Origin: Siphonodentalium dalli
Taxonomy: Eukaryota > Mollusca > Scaphopoda > Gadilida > Siphonodentaliidae
NCBI GenBank assembly: GCA_032622095.1
Contig: CP136064.1
Coordinates: 139,703,954 to 139,767,953, forward strand
DNA: 64,000 bases
Reading direction: 5' to 3'
The notes below the pieces were generated by a model, which saw only the letters and a list, made by a program, of their open reading frames with translations, was not told the DNA's origin and did no database searches. This document shows, in pieces, positions 60,269 through 64,000 of this stretch. The translations under genes and the position numbers were made by a program. How positions within the stretch are numbered: the stretch's first letter is position 1; every line of letters begins with the position of its first letter.

Positions 60269-63200
60269 TAAGACCACTTCAAGTCCCCGGGTGCCAATCG
60301 GATGGACTAAACGTTTGTGATATTAATAGAATATGTAGAGATATAGCTGCTACATATCATTTCGGATACAGGCAGCTCGATCTCATATGTTCTAGGTCAT
60401 CACGGAACCCGAAATTGCCGTTTATGGCTTATTTAGACATAGTATAAGGCCACTCAAATTCCCGGGCGCAAATATGACGGTATAAATGTTCGTGATATTA
60501 ATAACATATACTGAGTAGTACCCACTGAATATGATTCCAGATACAAACAGCTCGAACTCTCACGTTTTAGGTCATCACGGATCCTGAAAAAGCCATTCCT
60601 GGTTATTATACACTACATAAGGCCACTCAAAGTCCCCGGGGGTCAATAGGACGGACTAAATGTTCGTGATATGAATAAGGTATATAGAGCGACACCTCAT
60701 ACATACGATTTGAGATACAAGCAGCTCGAACCCTGGTGTTCGAGGTCATCACGGATCCCGAAAATGTCGTTTCTGGCTTATTTAGACATCTAAGGCCACT
60801 CCAAGTCCCCGGGATCCAATAGGACGGACTAAATGTTCGTGATATTAACAACATACATCGAGTAGTACATGCTGAATATGATTTCAGATACACGCAGCTC
60901 GAATTCTCACGTTCTAGGTCATCACGGATCCCGAAAAGGCCGTTTCTGGCTATTAGAGACCACTCCATGACCCCGGGCGCCACTATGACGGAATAAAATT
61001 AATGTTCGTGATATTAATAACACACACCGATTAGTACCTGCTGATTAAGATTTCAGATAAACAAAGCTCGAACTCTCACGTTCTAGGTCATCACGGATCC
61101 CGAAAAGGCCGTTTCTGGCTATTATAGACTACATACGGCCACTCCAAGTCCCCGAACGCCAATAGGACGGACTAAATATTCGTGATATTAATAACATATA
61201 TAGAGTGACACCTCATACATACGATTTCAGATACACGCAGCTCGAACTCTTATGTTTGATGTCATCACGGATCCCGAAAATGCCGTTTCTGACTTATTTA
61301 GACATAGTATAAGGCCACTCAAAGTCCCCGGGCGCAAATAGGACGGTCAAAATGTTCGTGATTTTAATAACATATACCGACTAGTACCTGCTGAATATGA
61401 TTTCAGGTACAGGCAGCTCGAACTCTCACGTTCTAGGTCATCGCGGATCCCGAAAAGGCCGTTTCTGGCTATTATAGACTATATAAGGCCACTCCAAGTC
61501 CCCGGGGGCCAATAGGACGGACTAAATATTCGTGATATTAATAACGTATATAGAGTGACACCTCATACATACGACTTCAGATACACGCAGCTCGAACTCT
61601 TATGTTTGAGGTCATCGCGGATCCCGAAAATTCCGTTTCTAACTTATTTAGGCATTTAAGTCCACTCAAAGTCCCCGGGCGCCAATAGGACGCACTAAAT
61701 GTTCGTGATATTAATAACATATACCGAGTATTATATACTGAATATGATTTCAGATACATTCAGGTCGAACTCTCACGTTCTAGGTCATCACGGATCCCGA
61801 AAATGCCGTTTCTGGCTATTGTAGACTACATAAGGCCACTCCAAGTCCCCGGGCGCCAATATGACGAACTAAATGTTCGTGATATTAATAACATATACCG
61901 AGTAGTACCCACTGAATATGATTCCAGATACAAGCAACTCGAACTCTCACGTTTTAGGTCATCAAGGATCCCGAAAAAGCCATTCCTGGTTATTATAGAC
62001 TACATAAGGCCAGTCCAAGTCCCCGGGGGTCAATAGGACGGACTAAATGTTCGTGATATGAATAAGGTATATAGAGCGACACCTCATACATACGCTTTGA
62101 GATACAAGCAGCTCGAACCCTGATGTTCGAGGTCATCAGGGATCCCGAAAATGTCGTTTCTGGCTTATTTAGACATCTAAGGCCACTCCAAGTCAACGGG
62201 CGCCAATATTCGTGATATTAACAACATACACCGAGTAGTACCTGCTGAATATGATTTCAGATACACGCAGCTCGAACTATCACGTTCTAGGTCATCACGG
62301 ATCCCGAAAAGGCCGTTTCTGGCTATTAGAGACCACTCCGAGACCCCGGGCGCCACTATGACGGAATAAATTTAATGTTCGTGATATTAATAACATATAC
62401 CGATTAGTACCTGCTGAATAAGATTTCAGATACACAAAGCTCGAACTCTCACGTTCTAGGCCATCACGGATCCCGAAAAGGCCGTTTCTGGCTATTATAG
62501 ACTACATACGGCCACTCCAAATCCCCGGACGCCAATAGGACGGACTAAATATTCGTGATATTAATAACATATATAGAGTGACGCCTCATACATACGATTT
62601 CAGATACACGCAGCTCGAACTCTCACGTTCTAGGTCATCACGGATCCCGAAAATGCCGTTTATGGCTATTATAGACTACATAAGGCCACTCCAAGTCCAC
62701 GGGTGCCAATAGGACGGACTAAATGTTCGTGATATGAATAACATATACCGAATAGTACCTGCTGAATATGATTCCAGAAACACGAAGCTCGAACTCCCAC
62801 GTTCTAGGTCATCACGGATCCCGAAAAATCCGTTCCTGAAATTATAGACTACATAAGGCCACTCCAAGTCCCCGGGCGCCAATAGGACGGATTAAATGTT
62901 CGTGATATGAATAAGATATATAGAGCGACACCTCATACATACGATTTCAGATACACGCAACTCGAACTGTTATGTTTGAGGTCATCACGGATCACGAAAA
63001 TGCCGGATCACTAAATGTTCGTGATATTAATAACATATACCGAGTAGTACCCACTGAATATGATTCCAGATACATTCAGCTCGAACTCTCACGTTTTATG
63101 TCATCACGGATCCCGAAAAGGCCGTTTCTGGCTATTATATACAACATAAGGCCACTCCAAGTCCCCGGGCGCCAATAGGACGGACTAAATGTTCGTGATA

Positions 63201-63852
63201 TTACTAATATATACCGAGTAGTACCTACTGAATATGATTTCCGATACAAGCAGCTCGAACTCTCACGTTCTAAGTCATCACGGATCCCGAAATGTCCGTT
63301 TCTGGCTATTAGAGATCACATATGGTCACTCCAAGTACCCGGGCGCCAATATGACGGACTAAATGTTCGTGATATTAATAACATATACCGAGTAGTACCG
63401 CTGATTATGTTTTCAGATTCACGAAGCTCGAACTCTCACGTTATATGTCATCACGGATTCCGAAATTGCGGTTTCTGGCTATTATAGACTACATAAGACC
63501 ACTCCAAGTCCCCGGGCGACAATAGGGCGGACTAAATCTTCGTGATATTAATAACGTATACCAATTATTACCTGCTGAAAAATGATTTCAGATACACGCA
63601 GCTCGAACTCTTATGTTCGAGGTCATCACGGATCCCGAAAATGACTTTCCTGGCTTATTTAGACATCTAAGGCCACCCCAAGTCCCCGGGCGCCAATAGG
63701 ACGGACTAAATATTCGTGATATTAATAAAGTATATAGAGTGACACCTCATACAAACGAGTTCAGATACACGCAGCACAAACTCTTATTCTCGAGGTCATC
63801 ACATATCCAGAAAATGCCGTTTCTGGCTTATTTAGGCCACTCCAAGTCCCCG
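60269..63852 (+). repeat. 173-bp satellite array, main block
   Basis: About 20 monomers, measured from TGTTCGTGATATTAATAAC starts at 60661, 60834, 61003 and 61177. Two types alternate irregularly: one with GACACCTCATACATACGA and CTTATTTAGACAT, the other with GTAGTACCTGCTGAATATGA and ATTATAGACTACATAAGGCC. Both share GGTCATCACGGATCCCGAAA. Open frames here are repeat artefacts. Confidence 0.95.
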
Positions 63853-64000
63853 TATGTATGAGGTGTCACTATATTCAGCAGGTACTACTCGGTATATGTT
63901 ATTAATATCACGAACATTTAGTCCATCCTATTGGCGCCTGGAGACTTGGAGTGGTCTTAGATGTCTAAATAGCCAGAACGGCATTTTCGGGATCCGTGAT
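63853..64000 (-). repeat. Satellite in reversed orientation
   Basis: After CCACTCCAAGTCCCCG the sequence continues TATGTATGAGGTGTCAC and then GGTACTACTCGGTATATGTT, the complement of the monomer. The junction at about 63852/63853 falls mid-monomer on both sides. Confidence 0.9.

Noticed and set aside
60256-63178. Several 60-118-codon frames in the satellite
   Set aside because: Their peptides repeat with the monomer and carry no independent signal.
60269-64000. CRISPR-like repeat-spacer structure
   Set aside because: Units are whole 173-bp satellite monomers without unique spacers, and the genome is eukaryotic.

Overview
This is eukaryotic, AT-rich, repeat-dominated DNA from an animal, most likely a marine invertebrate; a mollusc or other lophotrochozoan is my guess. 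That guess rests on three things: frequent ACATGTA/TGTACATGTA words, several LINE remnants of which one has an esterase-type first ORF, and many small Helitrons. There is no bacterial gene organisation and no rRNA, tRNA or CRISPR array that I can support. The only ordinary host gene I see is one kinase exon (45045-45244). Nearly everything else is mobile DNA, often nested, and several insertions can be proved because an uninterrupted second copy of the target lies in the same window.

Layout. 1-5 kb: a dispersed repeat (R1) carrying a 724-bp TIR element. 5.3-6.5 kb: a single arm of a long-inverted-repeat element. 6.5-8.2 kb: a 127-bp tandem repeat holding a 5'-truncated LINE. 8.2-11.5 kb: remnants of a retrovirus-like envelope gene and two small unexplained ORFs. 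11.9-17.7 kb: LINE fragments, one split by a 1.7-kb TIR element. 17.9-20.2 kb: three Helitrons head to tail. 20.2-27.2 kb: a decayed LINE on the minus strand (ORF1 with coiled coil and esterase remnant; ORF2 with endonuclease, RT and zinc knuckle), broken by an 890-bp foldback-like element with a 9-bp target duplication. 27.6-33.1 kb: a G-tract TIR element, then a 4.9-kb element with 1.4-kb inverted arms. 33.2-35.5 kb: a second, inverted R1 copy holding a Helitron. 38.0-44.3 kb: a 6.1-kb TIR element built of AGCTGTAA-type words, itself hit by a Helitron, a hairpin element and a palindrome-headed element. 45 kb: the kinase exon. 46.1-54.4 kb: a Helitron cluster of three families, mostly head to tail. 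55.0-64.0 kb: a 173-bp satellite array, interrupted at 55.5-60.3 kb and reversing orientation at about 63.85 kb.

The most interesting object is that interruption (55537-60268). Two nearly identical 0.63-kb TIR-ended repeats in direct orientation flank 3.46 kb, and the whole unit sits in the satellite with a TAA duplication. The interior holds a decayed DDE transposase-like gene on the plus strand and, converging on it, an apparently intact exon for a His-Cys-box endonuclease closely resembling the homing enzyme I-PpoI, with every zinc ligand and both catalytic residues present and spliceosomal splice sites at both ends. I read it as a composite DNA transposon carrying a homing-endonuclease-like gene.
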